DNA of 8,075 bases, taken from positions 20,716-28,790 of the forward strand of contig DJFP01000095.1 in NCBI GenBank assembly GCA_002432565.1. The letters are read 5' to 3'. Numbering within the stretch: position 1 is the stretch's first letter; each line of letters begins with the position of its first letter. The position numbers were made by a program, and so were the translations under genes. Below the pieces are notes generated by a model. That model was not told the origin of the DNA, did not search any database, and worked only from the letters and a program-made list of their open reading frames with translations. Of this stretch, positions 1 to 7,269 are shown piece after piece. This DNA comes from Flavobacteriales bacterium UBA5869 (GTDB lineage Bacteria > Bacteroidota > Bacteroidia > Flavobacteriales_D > Crocinitomicaceae).

Positions 1-3
1 GCG

Positions 4-11
4 CAAATATA
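4..11 (-). promoter_or_regulatory. Possible -7 box pointing off the left edge
   Basis: On the minus strand this is TATATTTG, the same octamer as in the promoter at 1388-1418. It lies 29 bases past the stop of the peptidase gene and could serve a leftward gene beyond the window. No TTTG lies at the right distance upstream: the nearest one leaves only a 12-base spacer. The match may therefore be chance in AT-rich intergenic sequence. Confidence 0.25.
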
Positions 12-40
12 GTTTGATTTACTCAAAATCCCAGCCCTTA

Positions 41-796
41 TTACAATCGCTTAATGGAATGCAGTTTATGCGAATGCACTTCGTCGATCTTGCGCGTAAT
101 TCCTTTGGAACTGAAGTCGTCGATTCGCACGTATCCGTGGGCGTGAATGATCTCGTCTTTGTTGATCAGCAAACCTACGTGGTGGATCTTTCCGGCATCG
201 GAAACGAAGAAAGCCAAATCTCCCGGTTCGCGGTCCTCAAAGTCAATTTCCTGTCCCAGTTCCTGTTGCTGCGAAGCATTGCGTGGAAGCTGGTAATTGA
301 AAACGCGGTGGATCTGCTGCATAAACCCGGAACAATCGATCCCGAACATGGTTTTCCCGCCCCACAGATAGGGAGCATTCAGGTATGTCATGGCATAATC
401 GATCAGGGAATCCGGATCCGCATCAGGCTCGTTCAAAAAGCGGTACTCGAATTTGCCAATATGGAAAATATCTTCTCCATCTCCCGGGCGGTAAAAACCT
501 TTCGGCAGAACTTGTTTTCCTTCCGGTCCTTCCACAATACGGAATTCCGAATATTCGGTCAATAAGCCATCCAGCCAGCGGGAAACTTCTTTCTCTCTCA
601 GGTCCTGTACCTGTTTGGAATCGATCCAGCCTTCGTAACCATCCATGAACGAACGGATATGAAGCCACTGTTCCTTCACTTCTAATATCTCGACTACTTC
701 TCCGAAAAGAAGTTGGGTCACTATTTCAGCCCGGTCGCTTGCATCTCCGCGAACCGGAGCAATGCTAGCTTTGCAAAAGGCGTGTATTCTGCTCAC
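41..796 (-). CDS. SH3b-NlpC/P60 (C40) cysteine peptidase, probably cytoplasmic
   Basis: The 251-residue product matches the NlpC/P60 papain-like fold, which hydrolyses gamma-D-Glu-diamino acid bonds in murein peptides. A bacterial SH3-like region covers about residues 1-65 (the stretch with WLHIRS and GYEGWID). The catalytic domain covers about 125-251. PYLWGGK (142-148) leads to GIDCSGF with nucleophile Cys155. HHVGLL supplies the second catalytic residue, His206, and IIHAHG supplies the polar third residue, His218. The start is GTG at 796-794, because the next in-frame Met is near residue 51, inside the SH3 region. The GTG overlaps the stop of the upstream DinB-like gene in a GTGA tetranucleotide, which suggests translational coupling. 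There is no signal peptide or lipobox, so, like Bacillus YkfC, it may trim recycled muropeptides in the cytoplasm; the substrate is inferred. Family membership is secure, but no gene symbol is justified. Confidence 0.93.
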   Translation of the reverse strand: MSRIHAFCKASIAPVRGDASDRAEIVTQLLFGEVVEILEVKEQWLHIRSFMDGYEGWIDSKQVQDLREKEVSRWLDGLLTEYSEFRIVEGPEGKQVLPKGFYRPGDGEDIFHIGKFEYRFLNEPDADPDSLIDYAMTYLNAPYLWGGKTMFGIDCSGFMQQIHRVFNYQLPRNASQQQELGQEIDFEDREPGDLAFFVSDAGKIHHVGLLINKDEIIHAHGYVRIDDFSSKGITRKIDEVHSHKLHSIKRL

Positions 797-1371
797 TTTT
801 TAGGGAATTGAGGATTTTTTGTCAGCTTGAGTGCCTGTTCCATGTGCCGGTCGTTGTGATAAGCAACAAACAACAATGCATCTCCCAAACGCAGGCGCAC
901 CAGTTTGGAAATCGAGATCGGAACTTTCACTTTTTTCAGGTTCACCGCCACCGATTTTTCAATAATTGCCAGGAAGTCGTTTTGTCCCTGCAGCAAGGTC
1001 TTGATTTCTTCGCCGGTCACCAAAGCAGGATTTACAGAAGGATTATACTCGCCCGGTGCATTGAACTTTCGTTTCACATTGCGGGCATTCCCCAGTTTCA
1101 TCGACATCCAGGCAGATTTCCCCAAAGGCGATGAGGTATAATTGATACGCGGAATACGGAAACGGGTCCGGTCGATGCGGTCATTTAAAGTGGAATGGTA
1201 AAACTTCGCGTAAGCATTCAGATGGGCAAAAATTTCGGCTAAACTCCAGGTCGCAGGATTGGGTTTCCACGCTAATTGATTCTCAGAATAAGTTGAAAAT
1301 TTCGATTTTAATTGTTGGATATTTTTTTCTGTAATTGTTGCAACTTCGTTGAAGACCCATTGAGTTGTCAT
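793..1371 (-). CDS. DinB-like (DinB_2/YfiT-type) putative metal-binding protein
   Basis: The 192-residue product has the hallmarks of the DinB/YfiT four-helix-bundle superfamily. The N-terminal pattern KPNPATWSLAEIFAHLNAY places His50 at the end of the first metal-ligand helix. Near the C-terminus, YHNDRHMEQ gives His162 and His166. Together these form the usual three-His metal site. Characterised members include bacillithiol or mycothiol S-transferases and damage-inducible proteins of unknown activity; nothing here identifies the thiol or substrate. Length is normal for the family, and there is no signal peptide. The ATG at 1371-1369 sits about a dozen bases downstream of the expected transcription start of a strong Bacteroidota-type promoter. 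The gene is first in a two-gene operon with the NlpC/P60 peptidase, which overlaps it by 4 bases. The middle part (about 65-115, rich in Lys, Arg and Asn) is less typical. Confidence 0.88.
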   Translation of the reverse strand: MTTQWVFNEVATITEKNIQQLKSKFSTYSENQLAWKPNPATWSLAEIFAHLNAYAKFYHSTLNDRIDRTRFRIPRINYTSSPLGKSAWMSMKLGNARNVKRKFNAPGEYNPSVNPALVTGEEIKTLLQGQNDFLAIIEKSVAVNLKKVKVPISISKLVRLRLGDALLFVAYHNDRHMEQALKLTKNPQFPKK

Positions 1372-1387
1372 ATGCTCGAATTTATAT

Positions 1388-1418
1388 CAAATATAACCAC
1401 AGCAATTTGATTGACAAA
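1388..1418 (-). promoter_or_regulatory. Bacteroidota-type promoter for the DinB-like/NlpC-P60 operon
   Basis: Read on the minus strand, TTTG (1418-1415) is followed by exactly 19 bases and then TATATTTG (1395-1388). This matches the Bacteroidota sigma-ABfr consensus of TTTG at -33 and TAnnTTTG at -7 at every defined base. Transcription would start around 1381-1384, leaving a 5' leader of only about 10-13 bases before the ATG at 1371. No Shine-Dalgarno sequence is seen, which is normal in this phylum. Confidence 0.75.
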
Positions 1419-1468
1419 AGTTACACTCAAAAAAGCAACCTTTTTAAACATTTTCCTATCTTTCAGTT

Positions 1469-4400
1469 ATGAAGCCGATTTTTGGAATCTTTTGCGCCCT
1501 CTTTTTTTGTCTGCAGTCTTATGCCCAGGAAATTAACCATGAGCACCCGTCGCACTATGCATTGGTTGAAAACAAAGGCCAGTGGGACGAGAAGGTCTTG
1601 TTCCAGTCCAGATCACAGGGAAACAACATCTGGGTGCAGCAGCACGGTTTCTTGTACGACCTCCGGGATTATTCACCGATGAAACGTGCACACCTCGGGA
1701 AAAGTTCAGATACTTCAACTGAAATTAAAAGCACTTTATCTGCCGCTCATTTCATCGGTTCCAATAAAGTTTACGAAATCATCAAAGAAAAGCCGCTTCC
1801 TTATTATTACAATTACTTTTTAGGAAATGATTCCTCCAGGTGGACTTCTGAGGTCAGAAGTTTCCGGGAAGTAACACTCAAGAACTTCTACAACGGCATC
1901 GATCTGAAAGTCTTTGATACTCCTGAAAAATTCAAGTACGAATTGTGGTGTTCACCGGGAAGCCCGATGGGGAATATCCAGGTTGACCTGAAAAACTTCC
2001 GGCAAATTTCCATCGCTAAGAACGGCGACCTGGTTCTTGAAACGAGTTTGGGAAAAATCATTGAACAAAAACCGATTGCCTACCAGCTTTTGAATGGAAA
2101 ATTGACAGAAATTCCCTGTGCATTTAAACTGAACGGAACCATTTTGACATTTAAGCTTGGAAAGTACAATCCACTCGCAAGTATCATTATTGACCCGGTT
2201 TTAGTATTCGCGACCTATTCCGGATCACCCTCGGATAATTTCGGAATGACAGCTACTTATGGTTACGATGGGACGGCTTATTCTGCCGGAACTGTTTTTG
2301 GGAATGGATATCCGACGCCCGATAACGCTGCCTACGATATCACTTCAACCTTTACCACAGTCGGCAATTCGCCAACCTACGGAATTACAGATGTTTTTGT
2401 ATCCAAATATTCACCGGACGGGCAAAATATGATCTGGACTACCTTTTTGGGAGGAGGAAGTCCCAGCCAGGGATCAGAAACCGCCCATAGTTTGATCTGT
2501 GACCAAAATAACAACCTCTATATTTACGGAGCAACTTCCAGTACTAACTTCCCCGTGGTAAATGCTTATCAGCCTTTACATGCAGGAGGAGTAGCCGGTG
2601 CAAACTTCACCAGCAACGGTGTTCATTTCTACAATCAGGGAACTGATATCTACGTATCGAAGATCAGCGCAAACGGGCACAACCTGCTTGGCTCCACTTA
2701 TGTAGGAGGCTCACTGAATGATGGGGTCAATATGAAAAGCGGTACAAATGTCTATGATTCTTTGACTACCAATTACGGAGACAATTTCAGAGGCGAGATC
2801 ATGCTCGATTCCCTGGGGAACTGCCTGGTTGCATCCTCTACGCGCTCAACAAATTTCCCGGTAATGAATGCCTTTCAGCCCACCAAATCCGGTCAGCAGG
2901 ACGGCGTTATTTTCAAACTGAGCAGTGACTTGAGCACGATGATGTGGTCGAGCTATTTCGGAGGCAGCAACAACGATGCCTGTTACTCAGTTAAAATTGA
3001 TTCGAGCTACAATGTAGTTTTCGCAGGAGGAACCTCCAGTACTGATCTACCGGGAACAACGGGCGGACTGAATCCCAATTACCTGGGCGGGAAAGCAGAT
3101 GGTTTTGTAGGAAAACTCACTCCAAACGGGCAAACACTTCTACAAAGTACTTATATCGGAGATACTTTATATGATCAAACCTTCTTTATAGAAATAAATC
3201 GGAACGACGAGATCTTTGTTTTAGGTCAATCGGAAGGCGGAAATTTCCCGGTCATTAACTCGCAGAGTTATCCCAATAGCAGCCAGTTTATTGCAAAATT
3301 AGATCCCAACCTTACCACAATCCTGAACTCCACAGTGTTTGGGAACGGAAGCCCGAATATCAACATTTCTCCGGCAGCTTTCCTGGTTGATATTTGCGGA
3401 AACATGTACGTTTCCGGTTGGGGAGCAAGTATTTTGCAGACCACTCCACTTTCCGGAATGCCGGTCAGTTCAGATGCTTTCCAATCCAATTCAGGCGATG
3501 GATTTAACTTCTACTTGTTTGTCTATAAGCGTGACTTTTCCGGTCTGCTTTATGCTAGTTATTTAGGGGGACCTGATGCCCAGGAACATGTGGACGGAGG
3601 AACTTCCCGTTTCGATAAGAACGGAATTGTTTATCAAAGTGTTTGCGGTGGCTGCCAGGGTCATAGTGATTTTCCGACTACCCCCAATGCGTGGTCAAAC
3701 ACCAACCTAAGCACCAACTGCAACAATGTCGTCTTCAAATTCGATTTCCAGCTATTGCCGAAAGCCGAGTTTACTCCAAGCAGCTTAGGTGGTTGTGAAG
3801 ATTTCACGGTTACATTTACCAATACCAGTTCCCCTTCGGATTCTTATGAATGGGATTTCGGCAACAATACCACTTCCACGGTATTTTCACCTACCGTGAC
3901 CTATACCGAACCGGGAACTTATACCGTTCAACTACGGGTAACGGATTCGGTTTGTTTGCTGACAGATACCAATGAAATTACGATTAACGTCCTACCGGAT
4001 ATCCAGCTGGCTGTTTCCAATGACACCATTTTGTGTTCTCCCCTGCCACTGACATTTACAGCCAATTCATCCGGCTCGGCAGATTATTTTATCTGGTCGT
4101 CAGACATCCTGTTTTCAGACACTTTAAATCCTTCCGTGGCAGATTCTGTGCTAAATATTACTCCCGGAGGAACAACCACTTACTATGTGAGGGCCGGAAA
4201 TGCCTATTGTTCGAAAATAGACAGTGTCACCGTTTTCTTTATTGGTGGCAGCTTAACGATCAGCGGCAATGATTCCATCTGCCTCAATGAACCGACCACA
4301 TTGACTGCAAACATCAATGTTCCCAATGTAACATTCAGCTATGTTTGGAGCCCCACGAATATTTTAACAGCTACTCCGCAGCAAAACGTAGTAATTGCCA

Positions 4401-5011
4401 ATCCGCCGGTCAGTCAATGGGTGTATGTGGATGCAAACGGATCAAACGGATGTTTTGACCGGGATTCGATTTATGTCACCGTAGGAACTTTATCCGGAAC
4501 GGTCAGCGCACAGGCCAACCCGGAATACGTGGTTCCCGGAGGCAGCAGCACCTTAACAGCCTCTCCTTCCGGGTATTCGTATGCATGGTTCCCGCAGGCA
4601 GGTCTGTCCAGTCCTTACAGCCAGATCACACAGGCAACTCCCGAGCAGACAACCATTTACACCGTAAGCATCACAGACGGGATCTGCACCAAATCCGCTT
4701 CCGTAAAAGTAAACGTGCTCGAAGTGGTTTGTGACCGAACTTATGTATACGTTCCCAATGCTTTCTCACCGAACGGAGATTTGGAAAACGACGTACTCTA
4801 TGTCAGAAGTGCCATTGCCACCAAGATCCTTTTCCGGATTTTTGACCGCTGGGGCGAAATGGTCTTTGAAACTACGGATCAAAACATTGGCTGGGACGGA
4901 ACATTCAGAGACAAACTCCTGAAGCCGGACACCTATGATTACTACCTGGAAGCTACCTGCGTGCAGGGAGAGCAAAAAATCATTAAAGGAAACGTGACGC
5001 TGATACGCTAA
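1469..5011 (+). CDS. Secreted DUF7948/SBBP beta-propeller/PKD protein with T9SS type B (CHU_C) sorting domain
   Basis: This 1180-residue protein is probably a cell-surface adhesin or structural protein exported by Sec and then the type IX system. Residues 1-19 form a signal peptide ending SYA, with Gln20 as the likely new N-terminus. Residues about 29-245 (ALVENKGQWDEKVLF onward) resemble the DUF7948 region that usually precedes SBBP propellers. About 246-760 hold a seven-fold repeat of the type D-x-F/Y-V-x-K...(S/T)-(T/Y)-x-x-GG, starting near 308, 393, 478, 544, 605, 677 and 753. Most are followed by an NFPV..AFQP-like segment, and the strand LVFATYSG at 245-252 could close blade seven. VCGGC at 725-729 is a recurring signature of this family. 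A PKD domain follows at about 764-842 (YEWDFGN, TYTEPGTYTVQL). Three Ig/PKD-like modules come next, at about 845-925, 928-1007 and 1008-1086. The CHU_C domain at about 1090-1180 shows VPNAFSPNGD, FRIFDRWGE, GWDGTFRDK and a YDYYLEATC strand. The ATG is set by the signal peptide. The protein looks complete, and its ligand is unknown. Confidence 0.93.
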   Translation: MKPIFGIFCALFFCLQSYAQEINHEHPSHYALVENKGQWDEKVLFQSRSQGNNIWVQQHGFLYDLRDYSPMKRAHLGKSSDTSTEIKSTLSAAHFIGSNKVYEIIKEKPLPYYYNYFLGNDSSRWTSEVRSFREVTLKNFYNGIDLKVFDTPEKFKYELWCSPGSPMGNIQVDLKNFRQISIAKNGDLVLETSLGKIIEQKPIAYQLLNGKLTEIPCAFKLNGTILTFKLGKYNPLASIIIDPVLVFATYSGSPSDNFGMTATYGYDGTAYSAGTVFGNGYPTPDNAAYDITSTFTTVGNSPTYGITDVFVSKYSPDGQNMIWTTFLGGGSPSQGSETAHSLICDQNNNLYIYGATSSTNFPVVNAYQPLHAGGVAGANFTSNGVHFYNQGTDIYVSKISANGHNLLGSTYVGGSLNDGVNMKSGTNVYDSLTTNYGDNFRGEIMLDSLGNCLVASSTRSTNFPVMNAFQPTKSGQQDGVIFKLSSDLSTMMWSSYFGGSNNDACYSVKIDSSYNVVFAGGTSSTDLPGTTGGLNPNYLGGKADGFVGKLTPNGQTLLQSTYIGDTLYDQTFFIEINRNDEIFVLGQSEGGNFPVINSQSYPNSSQFIAKLDPNLTTILNSTVFGNGSPNINISPAAFLVDICGNMYVSGWGASILQTTPLSGMPVSSDAFQSNSGDGFNFYLFVYKRDFSGLLYASYLGGPDAQEHVDGGTSRFDKNGIVYQSVCGGCQGHSDFPTTPNAWSNTNLSTNCNNVVFKFDFQLLPKAEFTPSSLGGCEDFTVTFTNTSSPSDSYEWDFGNNTTSTVFSPTVTYTEPGTYTVQLRVTDSVCLLTDTNEITINVLPDIQLAVSNDTILCSPLPLTFTANSSGSADYFIWSSDILFSDTLNPSVADSVLNITPGGTTTYYVRAGNAYCSKIDSVTVFFIGGSLTISGNDSICLNEPTTLTANINVPNVTFSYVWSPTNILTATPQQNVVIANPPVSQWVYVDANGSNGCFDRDSIYVTVGTLSGTVSAQANPEYVVPGGSSTLTASPSGYSYAWFPQAGLSSPYSQITQATPEQTTIYTVSITDGICTKSASVKVNVLEVVCDRTYVYVPNAFSPNGDLENDVLYVRSAIATKILFRIFDRWGEMVFETTDQNIGWDGTFRDKLLKPDTYDYYLEATCVQGEQKIIKGNVTLIR

Positions 5012-5020
5012 GAGAGGTGA

Positions 5021-5050
5021 AAATGTTTAAACCGTCTAATTTGAACATTT
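5021..5050 (+). other. Potential 3' stem-loop using the tandem repeat as its right arm
   Basis: The left arm aaatgtttaa (5021-5030) can pair with ttgaacattt (5041-5050) through nine Watson-Crick pairs and one G-U pair, around a 10-base loop. The same right-arm sequence recurs at 5049-5058 and 5057-5066, so three alternative registers are possible with loops of 10, 18 and 26 bases. It starts 9 bases after the stop codon of the upstream gene, so it could end or stabilise that transcript. The stem is AT-rich and no U-tract follows, so it is not a classical intrinsic terminator. Confidence 0.4.
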
Positions 5051-5069
5051 GAACATTTGAACATTTGAA
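5041..5069 (+). repeat. 8-base tandem repeat, 3 perfect copies plus a partial fourth
   Basis: The unit ttgaacat occurs perfectly at 5041-5048, 5049-5056 and 5057-5064, followed by ttgaa at 5065-5069. It begins 30 bases after the stop codon of the propeller-protein gene. It is non-coding and AT-rich. Short intergenic runs of this style occur in Bacteroidota genomes, but their role is not established. Copy number may vary between strains through slippage. Confidence 0.9.
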
Positions 5070-5223
5070 AACGGGGCGAAAAGCGTATTTCGTTAACATC
5101 ACCGATTTATTAACTCAAAGTATTGTTTTGCATACTCAAAACGTTAAAATGCTTGTTTCTAGCAATCTATGTAAAAATTAGTTTTAAATTTAGCGCACAA
5201 TTTATTACAACTTACTATAACTA

Positions 5224-5583
5224 ATGGTCAAAATTCTATCTATTACTCTTGCGTTTTTTGCACTTCAATTTACTGCTTTTTCCCAGCAGAGTGATCTGGA
5301 AGATTCCGAGAGGTATATCAAAATCATAATCGATTCGGAGATTACTCAGGAAGCTCAATCAGAAATTTCTCAGGCATTTAAACAAATCCCGGGGGTCAGG
5401 ACTTCCAGAATGGACAATTCTACCGGAATTTATCTGGGTATTTATGCACCGAATGAAAATCTTTTAGACCAAACTTTTTTGAATTGGTTTGAAAATCATG
5501 GATATCCTGTGAAATGTTATTATGATGCCGCTTACACAAATGGTGGTAAGATGATTGAATTATCAAAAAACAACTGCCGCTGA
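5224..5583 (+). CDS. Small exported protein with predicted HMA-like (ferredoxin-like) fold, function unknown
   Basis: I do not recognise a named family for this 119-residue product. Residues 1-20 form a signal peptide (hydrophobic ITLAFFALQF, ending AFS before Gln21-Gln22). The mature part reads by eye as beta-alpha-beta-beta-alpha-beta. A strand YIKIIID (31-37) is followed by a helix at about 41-55 and strands around VRTSRM and GIYLGIY (58-74). Then come a helix at about 78-92 (LLDQTFLNWFENHG) and a strand VKCYYD (96-101). That order matches heavy-metal-associated or related ferredoxin-like domains. However, the CxxC metal motif is absent; the only mature cysteines are Cys98 and Cys118, which could form a disulfide. 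There is no sorting domain, so a periplasmic location is most likely. The stop is 2 bases before the start of the 528-residue T9SS cargo gene, so the two are probably co-transcribed. The fold is inferred. Confidence 0.82.
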   Translation: MVKILSITLAFFALQFTAFSQQSDLEDSERYIKIIIDSEITQEAQSEISQAFKQIPGVRTSRMDNSTGIYLGIYAPNENLLDQTFLNWFENHGYPVKCYYDAAYTNGGKMIELSKNNCR

Positions 5584-5585
5584 TC

Positions 5586-7172
5586 ATGAAAAATTTACTA
5601 TTACTGCTTATTCTTTGTCAAATTATACCTGTTTTCGGACAATCAGACAATTGTACCGGAACAGTCCCCACATTAACTGTAGGAGCAGCTTGTACACCAA
5701 CGAATTATTCCATTCCGACATCCTATTTTGACAATTTCAGCACCGAACCGTCCTGCGGATGGGATGACATAGATGGATTTTTTCAGTTTACGGCAACTTC
5801 TACCTACACCACCGTAACCGTTACCGACGCCACTACGAACGGACCCAATCCCGGGTTGATGATCGTATCGGGAACCTGTGGAGGTACCTTTACCCCGCTT
5901 GGCTGCTCACAATCCGGAAACGGTGTTGATGAAAGCGTGAGCTTTGCTACGGTAGTGGGTCAAACCTACTTTGCAGTTATTTTTGCTACAAATGCTGCAA
6001 ATACGGGGCCTCCGACCTCAGCAACCAACGGAACGATTTGCGCCGTACAAAGTACTTATTCGGGTCCTGTAGTCGCTTCGGAATGTGCAAACCACGTAAA
6101 CATTTGCAGCAACGCAGGTTTCCAGATCGATCCGAACGGATACGGTACTATTGACGAAATACCTGTTTCAGGATCACTGGGAAATCCGTATTATGATCCT
6201 TACTTTGGACCAGTGAGTCCCTGGGGCGGAGGAAATATGGGCTGTCTGCAATCAGGGGAAAATAACAGCACCTGGATGGTGATCAATGTCTACACAGCCG
6301 GGAATTTAGAATTTTCGTTCGGAGCGGGAGGTGCCCAGGCAGGCTTTTATGACTGGATCATGTATCCTTATACCGGCACAGGGACCTGCTCAGCAATTAC
6401 AGCCAATACAGTTGCACCGGTAAGGTGTAACTGGAATGAGACAAACACTGGTGGAACCGGTCTGACATCCACTCTACCCGCCGGGGGAAGCTGGGGAAAT
6501 TATGAACCGCCTTTAGCAGTAACAGCTAATACACAATACATCATCTGCTTTTCCAATTATAGTTCAGTAGTTACAACGGTACCAATGGTTTTTGGGGGCA
6601 CAGCAACCGTAGGCTGCTCGGCATTGAGTGCAAACATGAATAATTTCAGTGTCCAAACAGATTGTGAAACGAGCCTGGCATTTATCTCCTGGGATGCTCC
6701 GTTGGAAAGCAACAGTACCTATGAAGTACAAAGGAGCTATACCGGCGAATTCTGGGATATTATAGGAAGTGTAACACAACCGTCCAGCTCTTCCGATTCT
6801 AAACAGTTCGTATTCAGAGACGATCTCGAAAAAGACAAAATGGTTTTCTACCGGCTAAAAGAAATTCATTCCAACGGCATATCTGATTATTCCGAGTTAA
6901 AATCAGTGACCTGCAAATCGGGTATTAGTCCAAATACCTTATCTCCAAACCCTTCGTCAGAGTTAACAAACCTCACGTATTATTCAAAACAACCGGGAAC
7001 ATTGCATATTTTCGACGCAGTAGGAAGACTTATCGAACAAATACCTTTGGAGAATACAAAAAGTAAAATTGTTTTAAAACCAATTGATGTTTCCAACCTT
7101 CAAAACGGCGTTTACCGTTTTGTCCTGGATTTAGGAACCGAATCGTCAAGTATCCAGTTTGTTAAGAAATAA
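5586..7172 (+). CDS. Secreted multidomain protein with T9SS type A sorting domain
   Basis: This 528-residue protein starts with a signal peptide (residues 1-18, LLLLLILCQIIPVFG, then Gln19). Residues about 20-160 form a Cys-containing beta-sandwich resembling pre-peptidase C-terminal (PPC)-like domains (DDIDGFFQFTA, LMIVSGTCGG, GQTYFAVIF). Residues about 166-344 form a second module (GCLQSGENNSTWMVI, GFYDWIMYPYTG, APVRCNWNET, QYIICFSNYSS, VFGGTATVGC). I recall this module as recurrent in Bacteroidota secreted proteins, but I cannot name it. About 352-443 is fibronectin-III-like (SLAFISWDAP, YEVQRSYTGEFWDIIGSV, FYRLKEIHSNG). The last 80 or so residues are a type A sorting domain: LSPNPSSE, LHIFDAVGRLIE, LQNGVYRFVL and a final IQFVKK. 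The protein should therefore cross the outer membrane by T9SS and be anchored or released after cleavage. No catalytic motif is visible, so a binding or adhesive role is more likely than an enzymatic one. The ATG is fixed by the signal peptide and lies 2 bases after the preceding stop. Confidence 0.92.
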   Translation: MKNLLLLLILCQIIPVFGQSDNCTGTVPTLTVGAACTPTNYSIPTSYFDNFSTEPSCGWDDIDGFFQFTATSTYTTVTVTDATTNGPNPGLMIVSGTCGGTFTPLGCSQSGNGVDESVSFATVVGQTYFAVIFATNAANTGPPTSATNGTICAVQSTYSGPVVASECANHVNICSNAGFQIDPNGYGTIDEIPVSGSLGNPYYDPYFGPVSPWGGGNMGCLQSGENNSTWMVINVYTAGNLEFSFGAGGAQAGFYDWIMYPYTGTGTCSAITANTVAPVRCNWNETNTGGTGLTSTLPAGGSWGNYEPPLAVTANTQYIICFSNYSSVVTTVPMVFGGTATVGCSALSANMNNFSVQTDCETSLAFISWDAPLESNSTYEVQRSYTGEFWDIIGSVTQPSSSSDSKQFVFRDDLEKDKMVFYRLKEIHSNGISDYSELKSVTCKSGISPNTLSPNPSSELTNLTYYSKQPGTLHIFDAVGRLIEQIPLENTKSKIVLKPIDVSNLQNGVYRFVLDLGTESSSIQFVKK

Positions 7173-7269
7173 ATAAATCCTTTATAAGATTTCAATAATA
7201 AAAGAGAATAAGGAAACCACTGTCTGTTTTTCATTTAGTATATTTAGACATATTCTATACTCTTACTTT

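Noticed and set aside
14..565. 183-codon plus-strand open frame
   Set aside because: It lies entirely antisense to the well-supported NlpC/P60 gene, has no recognisable domain, and its frame is explained by the codon bias of the opposite strand.
808..1141. Two plus-strand open frames (808-1134 and 905-1141)
   Set aside because: Both are antisense to the DinB-like gene, whose metal ligands and family pattern are clear.
1457..1464. TATCTTTC as a -7 box for the propeller-protein gene
   Set aside because: It has one mismatch to TAnnTTTG, no TTTG or TTG at a suitable distance upstream, and lies only 4 bases before the ATG. Too weak to list as a promoter.
4033..4272. Alternative-frame open reading frames inside the 1180-residue gene
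   Set aside because: They are shadows; the continuous in-frame domain series of the long protein accounts for the whole stretch.
5041..5069. CRISPR array
   Set aside because: The repeats are 8 bases long and directly adjacent, with no spacers.
5179..5192. TAGTTTTA and TAAATTTA as -7 boxes for the 119-residue protein gene
   Set aside because: Each misses the final G, and the nearest TTG (5153-5155) is at the wrong spacing (23 and 29 bases). The promoter of this operon remains unidentified.
7239..7246. TATATTTA as a -7 box for the gene at 7270
   Set aside because: One mismatch and no -33 element at 19 or nearby spacings; such matches are frequent in AT-rich gaps.
7173..7269. Intrinsic terminator after the 528-residue protein gene
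   Set aside because: The only inverted match (cctt with aagg near 7179 and 7211) gives a stem of about 4 bases with no U-tract. I see nothing else in this gap.
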